Source of the DNA: an uncultured Mycoplasmatota bacterium | GTDB taxonomy: Bacteria; Bacillota_I; Bacilli_A; RF39; UBA660 | Direction of reading: 5' to 3' | Length of the DNA: 63,528 bases | NCBI GenBank assembly: GCA_900546245.1 | Contig: URBY01000002.1 | Coordinates: 1 to 63,528, forward strand | Part shown: positions 33,632-42,851 of the stretch, piece by piece | Position numbering within the stretch: the stretch's first letter is position 1 | Layout: every line of letters starts with the position of its first letter | The notes under the pieces: model-generated | What the model was told of the DNA's origin: nothing | Seen by the model: only the letters and a program-made list of their open reading frames with translations | Databases searched by the model: none | Position numbers and translations under genes: made by a program

Positions 33632-34972
33632 ATGGATAAAAGAAATATGCCATATAGTTTAGAAGCAGAACAATCTGTTCTGGGTGCAGCTTTCATTTCA
33701 AAATATGCACTTCAAAAGATATGTGATGAACTAGAATCAGATGATTTTTATCTTGATTCACATAGTAAGATTTTTGATGCTTTATCAGAACTAAATGCAG
33801 AAGGTAAGCCAATAGATATTACAATTGTAACAAATAAACTTGAAACAAATAAAACATTATCTAGTGTTGGTAATATTGAATATTTAGTTGAAATAATTAA
33901 TTCAGTACCAAGTGCATCTAATGTTGATTATTATATTAATATTGTTCATGAAAAAGCAATTTTAAGAAGATTAATTAATGTTTCAAATGATATTGCAAAT
34001 GAATCAATGATTGAAAATGGAAATGTTAATGATATATTAGATGGCGCTGAAATGAAGATTTTAAATGTTGTTAAAACAAGAAAATCGTCAGAGTTTCATA
34101 AGATTCAAGATGTAGTATTTAAAGCACAAGAAAACTTAGAAAAATTAAGTAACCAAAGAGGAGAAATAACAGGACTTCCAACAGGTTTTTATGAAATAGA
34201 TAAATTAACAAGTGGATTACATGAAAATGAACTTATTATAATTGCGGCTCGTCCTGCTATGGGTAAAACTGCATTTGCTTTAAATGTTGCGACAAATATT
34301 GCTAAAACAACAGATAAGGCAGTCGCATTATTCAACCTAGAAATGAATGCGGAACAATTAGTAAACCGTATGTTTGCATCAGTTGCGCAAATAGAAGGTT
34401 CTAAGCTTAGAACAGGAAAACTTGATAATAATGACTGGAGAAAATTAAGTGAAGGAATTAGTCAACTTGCTGATACTCATATTTATATAGATGATACTCC
34501 TGGTATAACTATTGGTGAAATAAGAAGTAAATGTAGAAGACTTGCAGCATCAAAAGAAGGTCTTGGAATAGTTATCATAGACTACTTACAACTTATTTCA
34601 GGTAGTAGTAAATATGCTGGAAATAGACAACAAGAAGTATCGGAAATATCAAGAAGTTTAAAAACAATGGCACTAGAACTTGGTGTACCAGTAATTGCAC
34701 TTGCACAGTTATCACGTGCTGTTGAAGGAAGAGATGATAAACGTCCAATAATGAGTGACTTAAGAGAATCAGGTTCTATAGAACAAGATGCAGATATAGT
34801 TGCATTCCTATATAGAGATGATTATTATAATAAAGAAGCTAGAATGGATGGTAATATAAGTATTAGTGAATTTATTGTGGCTAAACACCGTAATGGTCCA
34901 ACTGCTACAATAGAATTATTGTTTAAGAAAAATACTAGTACTTTTTCAAATTATAGTAAAGAAGAAGAGTAG
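33632..34972 (+). CDS. dnaB: Replicative DNA helicase DnaB
   Basis: The hexameric fork helicase (called DnaC in B. subtilis). The 446-residue product has an N-terminal primase-binding domain (MPYSLEAEQSVLGAAF onward), a linker helix and a RecA-like motor. The motor has Walker A ARPAMGKTAF, NLEMNAEQL, IDYLQLI (Walker B) and the LRESGSIEQDADIV region. GGAG precedes the start, 4 bases after rplI. Likely cotranscribed with rplI and the peptidase downstream. Confidence 0.98.
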   Translation: MDKRNMPYSLEAEQSVLGAAFISKYALQKICDELESDDFYLDSHSKIFDALSELNAEGKPIDITIVTNKLETNKTLSSVGNIEYLVEIINSVPSASNVDYYINIVHEKAILRRLINVSNDIANESMIENGNVNDILDGAEMKILNVVKTRKSSEFHKIQDVVFKAQENLEKLSNQRGEITGLPTGFYEIDKLTSGLHENELIIIAARPAMGKTAFALNVATNIAKTTDKAVALFNLEMNAEQLVNRMFASVAQIEGSKLRTGKLDNNDWRKLSEGISQLADTHIYIDDTPGITIGEIRSKCRRLAASKEGLGIVIIDYLQLISGSSKYAGNRQQEVSEISRSLKTMALELGVPVIALAQLSRAVEGRDDKRPIMSDLRESGSIEQDADIVAFLYRDDYYNKEARMDGNISISEFIVAKHRNGPTATIELLFKKNTSTFSNYSKEEE

Positions 34973-34984
34973 GAGGAAAGTGTG

Positions 34985-36487
34985 ATGAGTAAATTTAAAA
35001 AAAGTTTACCCGTTATTTTATCAATACTAATTTCACTTATTATTATTGTAGTAACAAGTTTTTCAGGGGAAGAAAATGAAAGCATAAAAGAAGTTTATAA
35101 TGTATATCTTGATGGAAAATTAGTTGGTGCAGTAAATTCAAAAAGTTCTCTTGAAAAATATATTGATAAAGAACAACAAGAACTAAAAGATGAATTTAAT
35201 GTTGATAAAGTATATATACCAAATGGAATTGATATAGAAAAATGTGTTACACACAATGCAAAAATTTTATCAGAAAAAGAAATTTATGAAAAAATAAAGG
35301 AAAGCAAAAGTTTTACAATTAAAGGTTATGTTGTAAGTATTAAATCAGATGATGATAAAGAGATAAAAGTAAATGTACTTAAAAAAAATATGTTTGATAA
35401 AGCCGTTAATAAAGTTTTGAAGGCATTTGTAAGTAGTAAAGAAATTAGTGATTATAAAAATGATACTCAGAAGGCAATTGAAACAACAGGTAGTTTAATA
35501 GAAAATATTGAAATAGAAGAAAAAATAACAATAACGGAAGCATATTTATCAACAGATGAGGTTATATTTACTGATGTAGATACACTTACTAAATATTTAT
35601 TATTTGGTTCGCTTGATAAAGATGAAGAATATACTGTTAAGCCCGGAGATACAATTGAAACAGTTGCATTTAATAATAAACTTGGTGTAGAGGAATTTTT
35701 AATAGTTAATCCTGAATTTACAAGTAGTAATAATCTTTTAAGTGTTGGTCAAAAGGTTAGTATTGCACTTATAGATCCAATATTTAGTATTGTTGTTGAA
35801 AAACACATTGTAGAAGATATGGATAAACCATTTAATACTGTGGAAAAAGAAGATTCTAGTATATATTCTGGTCAAACTAAAGTACAAACAGAAGGTGTTG
35901 TTGGAACTCAAAGAGTTACAGAAAAAATTAAATATGTGAATGGTGAAGCACAACCCGCTGTCATAACAAATGTAACGACAATAAAAGAACCTATAGACAA
36001 AGTTGTATTAAAAGGTACAAAGAGTTATGGCTCAAATTATACTGGAGGAGGAACTCCTGCGGTTACAACAGGAAGCTGGGGATGGCCAACAATTTCTCCT
36101 TACATAATAACGAGTTATTATGGATTTAGATGGGGACGTTTACATGCAGGTATAGATATATCTGGTTGTGGATTTGGTTCTCCAATATATTCAATAGGTG
36201 AAGGAACAGTTTCTGCAGTTACTAATAATTGTGCTGATAGAGGTTATTATGGTAGCAAATGTGGTGGTGGATATGGTAATGCTGTTAGAGTAAAATATTC
36301 TAATGGTATGGAAGTTATATATTCACATATTATGGGAAGTAATATAAGAGTTTCAGTAGGACAACATGTTTCAAAAGGTCAAATAGTAGGATATATGGGT
36401 AATAGTGGTAGTTCAACAGGTACTCATTTACATTTTCAAGTCAATATGCCTAGTGGATCAGTAAACCCTATGACACTTTATAGATAA
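34985..36487 (+). CDS. Cell-wall endopeptidase with LysM, G5 and M23 domains
   Basis: An exported peptidoglycan hydrolase of 500 residues. An N-terminal membrane helix (about 7-25) anchors or exports it. A G5-type or related N-terminal region follows, then a LysM module beginning YTVKPGDTIETVA (about 218-262), a G5 domain (about 265-345, with VQTEGVVGTQRVTEKI), and the M23 catalytic domain. Its zinc ligands are visible in RLHAGIDIS (HxxxD) and THLHFQV (HxH). AGGAGG precedes the start. It follows dnaB and overlaps walJ by one base, so it belongs to this wall-linked operon. Confidence 0.9.
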   Translation: MSKFKKSLPVILSILISLIIIVVTSFSGEENESIKEVYNVYLDGKLVGAVNSKSSLEKYIDKEQQELKDEFNVDKVYIPNGIDIEKCVTHNAKILSEKEIYEKIKESKSFTIKGYVVSIKSDDDKEIKVNVLKKNMFDKAVNKVLKAFVSSKEISDYKNDTQKAIETTGSLIENIEIEEKITITEAYLSTDEVIFTDVDTLTKYLLFGSLDKDEEYTVKPGDTIETVAFNNKLGVEEFLIVNPEFTSSNNLLSVGQKVSIALIDPIFSIVVEKHIVEDMDKPFNTVEKEDSSIYSGQTKVQTEGVVGTQRVTEKIKYVNGEAQPAVITNVTTIKEPIDKVVLKGTKSYGSNYTGGGTPAVTTGSWGWPTISPYIITSYYGFRWGRLHAGIDISGCGFGSPIYSIGEGTVSAVTNNCADRGYYGSKCGGGYGNAVRVKYSNGMEVIYSHIMGSNIRVSVGQHVSKGQIVGYMGNSGSSTGTHLHFQVNMPSGSVNPMTLYR

Positions 36488-37254
36488 TGAAAGTATGTGT
36501 ATTATCATCTGGAAGCAAGGGTAATAGTACCCTTGTTATCACAGATAAAGTAAAAATATTAATTGACCTTGGAACAACTACTTCATATGTAGAAGCAGCA
36601 TTAAATAATTTAAATGTAGATGTTAAAGAAATATCACATATTCTAATAACACACAGCCACGTAGATCATATAAAAGGATTAAAAGTATTTATAAAAAGAT
36701 ATAATCCAGTTATTTTAGTTACAGATGACATGAAAAATGTTTTAGAAAAAGAACTTGGAAATTTTAGATATGAATATTATGAGGATAAAAAAGCTATAAT
36801 TGATGATTTAACTGTAAATGTAATTAAAACATCACATGATGCGGAAGAATCAATAGGATTTGTACTTACAAATAATAATTCATCAATGGTTTATATAACA
36901 GATACTGGATATATTAATCAAAAATATTTTAAAATTTTATCAAATAATAACTTATATGTACTTGAAAGTAATCATGATATAAAAATGCTTATGGATGGAC
37001 CTTATCCATATTATTTAAAGCAAAGAGTACAAGGAGATAAAGGACATTTATCAAATAAACAATCAAGTGATTACTTATGTAAATTTATTGGTGATAATAC
37101 TAGAAAAATCGTATTTGCGCATATTAGTGAACACAATAATTCATATGAAAAAGTAATTGAAACATTTAATGAAGAATTATCTAAAAATGATATGAAATTT
37201 GATGATGTATTAATTGCTAAACAAAATGAAACAACGGAAGTTATAGAAGTATGA
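36487..37254 (+). CDS. walJ: Metallo-beta-lactamase-fold hydrolase WalJ (YycJ)
   Basis: WalJ/YycJ proteins are 5'-3' exonuclease-like MBL proteins tied to cell-wall and DNA maintenance. The 255-residue product carries THSHVDH (the HxHxDH metal motif), an Asp in ITDTGY and the distal AHISEHN His. The stop of the preceding peptidase overlaps its ATG by one base. walK and walR are not next to it, unlike in B. subtilis. Confidence 0.88.
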   Translation: MKVCVLSSGSKGNSTLVITDKVKILIDLGTTTSYVEAALNNLNVDVKEISHILITHSHVDHIKGLKVFIKRYNPVILVTDDMKNVLEKELGNFRYEYYEDKKAIIDDLTVNVIKTSHDAEESIGFVLTNNNSSMVYITDTGYINQKYFKILSNNNLYVLESNHDIKMLMDGPYPYYLKQRVQGDKGHLSNKQSSDYLCKFIGDNTRKIVFAHISEHNNSYEKVIETFNEELSKNDMKFDDVLIAKQNETTEVIEV

Positions 37255-37703
37255 TAAAAATAATAACTGTAGGAAAAATAAAAGAAAAATATTTAACAGA
37301 TGCGATAAATGAATATTTAAAAAGACTTAGTAAATACACTAAAATAAATTTAATAGAAGTTCCTGATGAAAATTTTGATATAACTAAAACGCTTGAAGCA
37401 GAAAAGAAAAGTATATTAAAGTATGTAAGTAAAAAAGATTATATTATTACAATGGAAATAGAGGGAAAGGAACTTTCAAGTATAGAGTTTGCAAAAAAAA
37501 TAGATGAAATTCAAATAAATAATAGTAATATATGTTTTATAATAGGTGGATCATATGGTCTATCAGATGAAATAAAGAAGATGAGTAATTTTAAATTATC
37601 ATTTTCAAAAATGACTTTTCCTCATCAATTATTTAGATTAATTCTTTTAGAACAAATTTATAGAGCATATAAAATAAACAATAATGAATCATATCATAAA
37701 TAA
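37251..37703 (+). CDS. rlmH: 23S rRNA pseudouridine-1915 N3-methyltransferase RlmH
   Basis: A SPOUT methyltransferase that modifies pseudouridine 1915 in helix 69 on the assembled 70S ribosome. The 150-residue product has IKIITVGKIKEKYL at the start, the knot region FIIGGSYGLSDEIK, and the closing FPHQLFRLILLEQIYRAYKI with the conserved HK tail (SYHK). Its ATG overlaps the walJ stop by 4 bases. Pairing of walJ with rlmH is common in Bacilli. Confidence 0.97.
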   Translation: MIKIITVGKIKEKYLTDAINEYLKRLSKYTKINLIEVPDENFDITKTLEAEKKSILKYVSKKDYIITMEIEGKELSSIEFAKKIDEIQINNSNICFIIGGSYGLSDEIKKMSNFKLSFSKMTFPHQLFRLILLEQIYRAYKINNNESYHK

Positions 37704-37730
37704 AAGAAGTTACATTTGTGTAGCTTCTTT
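37703..37730. terminator. Bidirectional terminator between rlmH and the HD gene
   Basis: AGAAGTTACA pairs with TGTAGCTTCT around a short loop and is flanked by AAAA on the left and TTTT on the right, serving the convergent genes. Confidence 0.8.
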
Positions 37731-38327
37731 TCTCTTTAATATAAGCATGTTGTTAGCTATAATGTTATCCACAGTACAACACTTTATAACATTATTAACT
37801 TCTTTATTAATATTATTTATTATATTTAAATGAATAGTATTTAAATTTCTATTATTTATAATATAATTAAGTATTGAAATAGTTTCTCTTAAGTACTTAT
37901 CTATAAAAGCCTTATTCGTATCATAAAGGCTAGATACATTATCAAGTCTATCACATAATTTAATAATTAATGCATCTTCACTCATACTTGTCATTTTCAT
38001 AGATAAATATTTAGTTTTACCTATTTCTTTTTTTAATACATCATTATTTGTAAGTTCTTTTACTAGATTAGATATTATATTTCCAAAATTACATGTAAGT
38101 TCTTTATAAGTAGTATTTGTATCTTCTAAAGTATCATGTAAATATGCCGATGAAACTAAGTCATCAATATTTTTTGCATTATTCGCATATTTTTTTACTA
38201 AATTCGCAACATTTATAGGATGAGTAATATATTCAACAGGAGTATTATTTTTTCTCATTTGACCTTTATGTTTTTCTCTAGCAAACTCTAAAGCATTATT
38301 AGTAATTAATTCATTCTTATCCATCAT
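37710..38327 (-). CDS. HD-domain hydrolase of the RelA/SpoT (Mesh1-like) type
   Basis: A 205-residue protein matching only the hydrolase half of RelA/SpoT proteins. Motifs: KHKGQMRKNNTPVEYITHP with the first His, YLHDTLEDT (HD and ED), and KLCDRLDNV in place of the usual KLADRLHN. There is no synthetase domain and no TGS. It is likely to act on (p)ppGpp or a related nucleotide; substrate is inferred. Two consecutive Met codons at 38327 are possible starts, with GGTGG upstream on the minus strand. Confidence 0.78.
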   Translation of the reverse strand: MMDKNELITNNALEFAREKHKGQMRKNNTPVEYITHPINVANLVKKYANNAKNIDDLVSSAYLHDTLEDTNTTYKELTCNFGNIISNLVKELTNNDVLKKEIGKTKYLSMKMTSMSEDALIIKLCDRLDNVSSLYDTNKAFIDKYLRETISILNYIINNRNLNTIHLNIINNINKEVNNVIKCCTVDNIIANNMLILKRKEATQM

Positions 38328-38467
38328 TTAAAACCACCTATAATATTATTATATACTATAAATTTAACATTTTATATATTTTTTTATAAATAACAATATT
38401 TTCTTGACATTGTTTATAAAAAGTATATAATTAATTCTGCAACCAAAAAAGGGAAAGAGGTATTTTT

Positions 38468-38887
38468 ATGAGAATGAAAGAATATGAAGAATATAAAAGA
38501 AGAGAAGCAAAAGCACTTTTAGAAGTAGAAAAATATAATACAACTGAAAAAATAATTAATTATTTAAATGAAAATGGATTTGACATTAATGATAAGAAGA
38601 TTTTTTATATTGTAAGAATAATTAAAAAAGTTATATTTAATTATAGAATGTTTGGTAAAGAATTTTCAGATAATATTTTAAAAAATAATCCATTATATGT
38701 ATTTAATGTATTTGAAAATAACTCATCACAAGATATAAAAAAAGATGTATATGCTTTATTAAAAAATAATAATGTTACTATTGATTTAGTTGATTTTGTA
38801 GATAATGTTGCTGATAATATAAATTTACTTATTAATGAAGAAATAAAATTAAATGAGCAAAACAAGAAATTAGCTTATAATGCGTAA
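38468..38887 (+). CDS. Small soluble protein of unknown function
   Basis: A 139-residue protein, not recognised. It is helical, Lys/Asn/Glu-rich, without a signal peptide or membrane helix. Only the aromatic block YIVRIIKKVIFNYRMFG stands out. AAGAGGT lies before the start (38468, or Met at 38474). TTGACA near 38404 with TATAAT-like sequence about 17 bases later suggests its own promoter. A terminator follows, so it is monocistronic between the HD gene and ung. Confidence 0.6.
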   Translation: MRMKEYEEYKRREAKALLEVEKYNTTEKIINYLNENGFDINDKKIFYIVRIIKKVIFNYRMFGKEFSDNILKNNPLYVFNVFENNSSQDIKKDVYALLKNNNVTIDLVDFVDNVADNINLLINEEIKLNEQNKKLAYNA

Positions 38888-38889
38888 GT

Positions 38890-38918
38890 AATGAAGAATT
38901 ATTTCTTCATTTTTTTAA
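38890..38918 (+). terminator. Terminator after the 38468 gene
   Basis: A 9-bp stem (ATGAAGAA region with TTCTTCAT) is followed by seven Ts. Confidence 0.85.
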
Positions 38919-38948
38919 TCTTATGATATAATTATAAAGGTGATAGTA

Positions 38949-39602
38949 ATGCTTTTTAATAATGACTGGGATGATATCCTAAAAGATGAAATACATAAAG
39001 AATATTTTATGACAATTTTATATGAACTTAGAGAACTATATAAAACAAAGGATATTTTTCCACCACAAAAACAAATATTTAATGCTTTTCATCTTCCATA
39101 TAAAGATGTAAAAGTAGTTATATTAGGACAAGATCCATATCATGGAGTAGGAGAAGCACATGGTTTTGCATTTTCAACATTATCAAGTAAACTTCCTCCA
39201 TCGCTAAAGAACATATATAAAGAATTATATGATGATTTAGGTATAGAAAAAGACTATAATAATGGTGATTTAACTCCATGGGTAAAACAAGGTGTTATGC
39301 TTTTAAACACAGGTTTAACTGTGGAAAAAGATAAACCTAATTCACATAAAAATTTAGGATGGCATGAATTTACAGATGTTGTAATACAAAAATTAAATGA
39401 AAAAAATGAACCAGTTGTGTTTATATTATGGGGTAATAATGCAAGAGAAAAAAAGAAATTTATTACAAATCCAAAACATTTAATAATAGAATCTGCTCAT
39501 CCATCTCCATTTTCTGCATATAATGGATTCTTTGGTTCAAAACCATTTTCAAGAACTAATGAATTTTTAAAGAAAAATAATATGGAAGAAATAAAATGGT
39601 AA
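38949..39602 (+). CDS. ung: Uracil-DNA glycosylase
   Basis: Removes uracil from DNA. The family 1 enzyme has 217 residues, with the water-activating GQDPYHG, the LLNTGLTVE strand and the leucine-loop HPSPFSAYNGF. The start is ATG at 38949 behind AAAGGTG; an in-frame GTG at 38940 lies within that site. A TATAAT box occurs 10-15 bases further upstream, so the leader is short. Confidence 0.97.
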   Translation: MLFNNDWDDILKDEIHKEYFMTILYELRELYKTKDIFPPQKQIFNAFHLPYKDVKVVILGQDPYHGVGEAHGFAFSTLSSKLPPSLKNIYKELYDDLGIEKDYNNGDLTPWVKQGVMLLNTGLTVEKDKPNSHKNLGWHEFTDVVIQKLNEKNEPVVFILWGNNAREKKKFITNPKHLIIESAHPSPFSAYNGFFGSKPFSRTNEFLKKNNMEEIKW

Positions 39603-39607
39603 AATAA

Positions 39608-39636
39608 AATGCAAGAACATATCTTGCATCTTTTTA
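39608..39636. terminator. Bidirectional terminator between ung and lemA
   Basis: An 8-bp stem (ATGCAAGA with TCTTGCAT) is followed by CTTTTT on the plus strand, with A-rich sequence on the other side. Confidence 0.8.
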
Positions 39637-40179
39637 TAGTTTAAAATCTTTTATATCATCATCATTCATATCTTTGCCATCAAAGAATGTTTTTTCTTTA
39701 TATTTAAGTATTTTTCCCATTATATTATAAGGAAACTTTCTAATTAGTTTGTTATAAAATACAATAGTTTCATTATAGAATTTTTTAAAAGCTCTAAGTG
39801 ATTCATCAATATCTTCAATATCATAAGTTAATTTAATAACATCTTCATCAGTTTCAAGTTCAGTATATTGACCCTTAACAAAGTTAATTTTATTAAGTGC
39901 CTCAACTAATTTTCTATCAATTTCAAAACTACTTATCTTTTTATCTTTTAACTTAGAAATATCATCAACTAATACTTTCTTAGTTTTTATTTTTTCCTTT
40001 ATAATATTGTTTAATTTAATAATAATATCAAACTTTTCTCTAATTGCTTCATCAATTTTTCCTTCAACTTCATTAATTCTTATAATGTAATCTTGAAATT
40101 TATTATATATAATGCTAAAAGCAATAAATAGTAAAAAAATAACTACAATTATAATTAAAATAATGACACTTGCTTTCAT
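39634..40179 (-). CDS. LemA family membrane protein
   Basis: A 181-residue LemA-type protein. One N-terminal helix (about 5-25) puts a four-helix cytoplasmic or outer domain beyond it. The family start block is present (IIRINEVEGKIDEAIREKFDII, the equivalent of NxVxxxWSDIDVQLKRR), and also IRKFPYNIMGKIL, the counterpart of NxFP(S/Y)N. The function of LemA is not established. AGGTGA precedes the start. Convergent with ung. Confidence 0.85.
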   Translation of the reverse strand: MKASVIILIIIVVIFLLFIAFSIIYNKFQDYIIRINEVEGKIDEAIREKFDIIIKLNNIIKEKIKTKKVLVDDISKLKDKKISSFEIDRKLVEALNKINFVKGQYTELETDEDVIKLTYDIEDIDESLRAFKKFYNETIVFYNKLIRKFPYNIMGKILKYKEKTFFDGKDMNDDDIKDFKL

Positions 40180-40226
40180 ATATTCACCTTCTACTATAAA
40201 AAAATTATAGCAAAATAAAAAGAATA

Positions 40227-40592
40227 TTACAATCCTTTTAAAGTAAAATCAGGACTATAATTAATATTCTCTTCAAACTCTACATAATTTAAATAAATCA
40301 TTAATATAAGATACCATTTTCCAGTAGATGGATCACTTATTATTAAATGATCTCTTCCTGCTTGTTCAACAACACCTGTAAATATTTTATCTTTCCATTC
40401 AACTGAATCTGGGAATGATACATAAAATTTACCATATTTTCCTTTATTTAATCTTAAAATATTTTCAACATAAGATTGTTCCATAGGAAATTCTGTCATG
40501 CCAACTGTTGGAGCATATTGCTGATTAGGATAACCAGAACTAGTTCCTATATTTGTATTTTGATAACCAGTATAATATCCATTATTATTCAT
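40227..40592 (-). CDS. gerQ: Spore coat protein GerQ-like
   Basis: GerQ (YwdL) is an inner spore coat protein needed for CwlJ-dependent germination and cross-linked by transglutaminase. The product is about 121 residues. A Gly/Asn/Tyr/Gln-rich N-terminal tail of about 30 residues is followed by the conserved core PMEQSYVENILRLNKGKYG, then EWKDKIFTGVVEQAGRDH and DPSTGKWYLI. The ATG at 40592 is preferred because AAAGGA precedes it; the earlier ATG at 40601 overlaps that site. Unexpected in so reduced a gene set unless the organism, or its recent ancestors, sporulated. Confidence 0.9.
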   Translation of the reverse strand: MNNNGYYTGYQNTNIGTSSGYPNQQYAPTVGMTEFPMEQSYVENILRLNKGKYGKFYVSFPDSVEWKDKIFTGVVEQAGRDHLIISDPSTGKWYLILMIYLNYVEFEENINYSPDFTLKGL

Positions 40593-40669
40593 AAAATTCA
40601 TCCTTTCTACAAAATTATATTATTTGAAAAAGTAAAATATTCATATATAATTATATTAGGAGGACATAT

Positions 40670-41227
40670 ATGAAAGTAAAAGTTGGTGTATCAAATAGAC
40701 ATATACACTTAAGTATGGAAGATAAAAATATTTTATTTGGTGACGATTATATTTTAAGAGAAAAAAGAAGATTATCACAAGATAATAATTATGCATGCTA
40801 TGAAACAGTTAATTTAATAAATGGTGATAAAAAAATAGAAAATGTAAGAGTAATTGGACCAGAAAGAACATATACACAAGTAGAAATATCAAAAGAAGAT
40901 GCAAGTGTTTTAGGTATTAATCCTCCATATAGAAATTCAGGTAATTTAAATGGTGCCATAGAAGTAATTATAGAAGGACCAAAAGGAAGTATAAAAAGAA
41001 AATGTGTAATATTATCAAATAGACATATACATATGACAAAAAAAATTGCTAAAAAAGAAGGTTATAAAAATGATGATATTGTTAGTGTTAAACTAAGTGA
41101 TAATACTATTATTGATAATGTACATATAAAAATAAGTATAGGTGATTATCCAGAACTTCATATTGATACAGTAGATTCAAAAGAATATAAATTATTTACA
41201 GGAGATAATGTAGAAATTTTAAGATAA
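40670..41227 (+). CDS. pduL: Phosphate propanoyltransferase PduL
   Basis: A PduL-type phosphotransacylase that interconverts acyl-CoA and acyl phosphate; outside microcompartments it commonly replaces Pta in acetate formation. The product has 185 residues. The two zinc-binding HxH sites are clear: SNRHIHLS near the start and SNRHIHM in the middle. There is no N-terminal encapsulation peptide, so a cytosolic acetate-pathway role is likely. AGGAGG precedes the start. Confidence 0.92.
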   Translation: MKVKVGVSNRHIHLSMEDKNILFGDDYILREKRRLSQDNNYACYETVNLINGDKKIENVRVIGPERTYTQVEISKEDASVLGINPPYRNSGNLNGAIEVIIEGPKGSIKRKCVILSNRHIHMTKKIAKKEGYKNDDIVSVKLSDNTIIDNVHIKISIGDYPELHIDTVDSKEYKLFTGDNVEILR

Positions 41228-41285
41228 ATATCTAGAAAAAAATATAAAAATATTGTATAATTATTTGTGAAAGAGAGGGAAAATT

Positions 41286-41825
41286 ATGGAATTAAAAGGT
41301 AGTAAAACAGAAGCAAATTTACTTGCAGCTTTCGCAGGAGAAAGTCAGGCAAGAAATAAATACACATACTATGCTTCAAAAGCAAAAAAAGAAGGATATG
41401 AACAAATAGCAGCAATATTTGAAGAGACAGCAGGTAATGAAAAGGAACATGCTAAAATATGGTTTAAAGAATTACATAATGGAAGTGTTCCAAGTACAAT
41501 AGAAAATTTAAAAGATGCCGCAGCAGGTGAAAACTATGAATGGACAGATATGTATGCTACATTCGCAAAAGAAGCAAAAGAAGAAGGTTTTGATAGAATT
41601 GCAAAACTATTTGAAGAAGTTGGAAAAATAGAAAAAAGACATGAAGAAAGATATATGAAATTAATTGGTAATATAGAAGATGATTTAGTATTTAAAAAGG
41701 GAGAAGAAACAGTTTGGATTTGTCGTAACTGCGGATATGTTTATGTAGGAGATGAAGCTCCAAAAGTTTGCCCAGTATGTGCTCATCCACAAAGTTATTT
41801 CGAAGAATTAAAAGAAAATTACTAA
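41286..41825 (+). CDS. Rubrerythrin
   Basis: A non-haem di-iron peroxidase that removes hydrogen peroxide, typical of anaerobes. The 179-residue product has an N-terminal four-helix ferritin-like domain with repeated E and ExxH (ETAGNEKEHAK, EEVGKIEKRHEERY). It has a C-terminal rubredoxin-like domain with CRNCGYVY and CPVCAHPQ. AGAGGG precedes the start. The start of trmL comes 1 base after the stop. Confidence 0.97.
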   Translation: MELKGSKTEANLLAAFAGESQARNKYTYYASKAKKEGYEQIAAIFEETAGNEKEHAKIWFKELHNGSVPSTIENLKDAAAGENYEWTDMYATFAKEAKEEGFDRIAKLFEEVGKIEKRHEERYMKLIGNIEDDLVFKKGEETVWICRNCGYVYVGDEAPKVCPVCAHPQSYFEELKENY

Positions 41826-41826
41826 T

Positions 41827-42333
41827 ATGAATAATATAGTTTTATTTGAGCCAGAAATACCTGGTAATACAGGAAATATAATGAGAACATGTGTCGCAAC
41901 TAATACTAAATTACATTTGATTAAACCATTAGGTTTTTCTTTAGATGAAAGTCATTTAAAAAGAAGTGCCGTAAATTATATAGAAAATTTAAACTATGAA
42001 GTATATGAAAATTTTGAAGATTTTAAATCAAAAAACAAAGGAACATATTACTATTTTACAAGATATGGTAAAAAGCCTCATACTTCATTTGATTACTCTA
42101 ATACTAAAGAAGATATATACTTAATATTTGGAAAAGAAAGTACAGGTATCCCAAAAGAAATATTAAGAGAAGATTTAGATAGATGTATGAGAATACCAAT
42201 GACAGATAAAGTAAGAGCGCTTAATTTATCAAATTGTGCAGCAATAGTTATATATGAAGTATTAAGACAACAAAATTATGAAGGTTTATTATTTAAAGAA
42301 CCTCATAAAAGTGAAGACTTTATAATTGAATAG
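41827..42333 (+). CDS. trmL: tRNA (cytidine/uridine-34 2'-O)-methyltransferase TrmL
   Basis: A SPOUT enzyme that 2'-O-methylates the wobble base of tRNA-Leu isoacceptors. The 168-residue product has EPEIPGNTGNIMRTC at the start, FGKESTGIPKEIL in the knot, and RCMRIPMTDKVRALNLSNCAAIVIYE at the end. The start directly follows the rubrerythrin stop, so the two are coupled. Confidence 0.95.
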   Translation: MNNIVLFEPEIPGNTGNIMRTCVATNTKLHLIKPLGFSLDESHLKRSAVNYIENLNYEVYENFEDFKSKNKGTYYYFTRYGKKPHTSFDYSNTKEDIYLIFGKESTGIPKEILREDLDRCMRIPMTDKVRALNLSNCAAIVIYEVLRQQNYEGLLFKEPHKSEDFIIE

Positions 42334-42342
42334 GAGAATAAA

Positions 42343-42777
42343 ATGAAAAATAGTAAAAAAATATTATTTGTTATTTTATTATTAATTTTATTAATAGTAG
42401 TTGGATTATTAATATGGTTCTTTACTAAGGACTTAAGACTTTCAAAAGAAGAAAAAATAGTAAATGATTTAACAAATATGGGTAATGAAATATATATGAG
42501 TTATTATTATCCATCAGTTTCAAGTGGTAAAAACTTAGATGAAACAAAGAAATTTTTACAAAAATATGAAACAATTGGTTTAAAATTTAATTTAACAGAA
42601 CTTGAAAAATATAGTGAAGATTTTTCTAATAAGATAAAGAATTTTAAAAATGGAGATAAGTCTTGTGATAAAACAAATACTATGGTAATAATTTATCCAA
42701 CTAGTCCATATGGTAAAAATAATTATAATGTACAAGTAAGTTTAGATTGTGGGTTTAAAAAGGCTGAAGAAAAATAA
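42343..42777 (+). CDS. Exported or membrane-anchored protein of unknown function
   Basis: A 144-residue protein, not recognised. A strongly hydrophobic N-terminal segment (about 7-27) after a lysine-rich start is likely an uncleaved anchor. The outer part is mixed charged, with two cysteines (SCDKT and LDCGF) spaced about 30 residues apart that could pair. GGAGA precedes the start, 9 bases after trmL. A terminator follows. Confidence 0.7.
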   Translation: MKNSKKILFVILLLILLIVVGLLIWFFTKDLRLSKEEKIVNDLTNMGNEIYMSYYYPSVSSGKNLDETKKFLQKYETIGLKFNLTELEKYSEDFSNKIKNFKNGDKSCDKTNTMVIIYPTSPYGKNNYNVQVSLDCGFKKAEEK

Positions 42778-42797
42778 CTAGAAATAGTTGTTTTTTT
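42774..42797 (+). terminator. Terminator after the 42343 gene
   Basis: A 5-bp stem (AACTA with TAGTT) with a GAAA tetraloop is followed by GTTTTTTT. Confidence 0.7.
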
Positions 42798-42851
42798 GCT
42801 ATTGATAGGCATATGTGTAATAATAAGATAATGATGTTGAAGGTAATAAAA

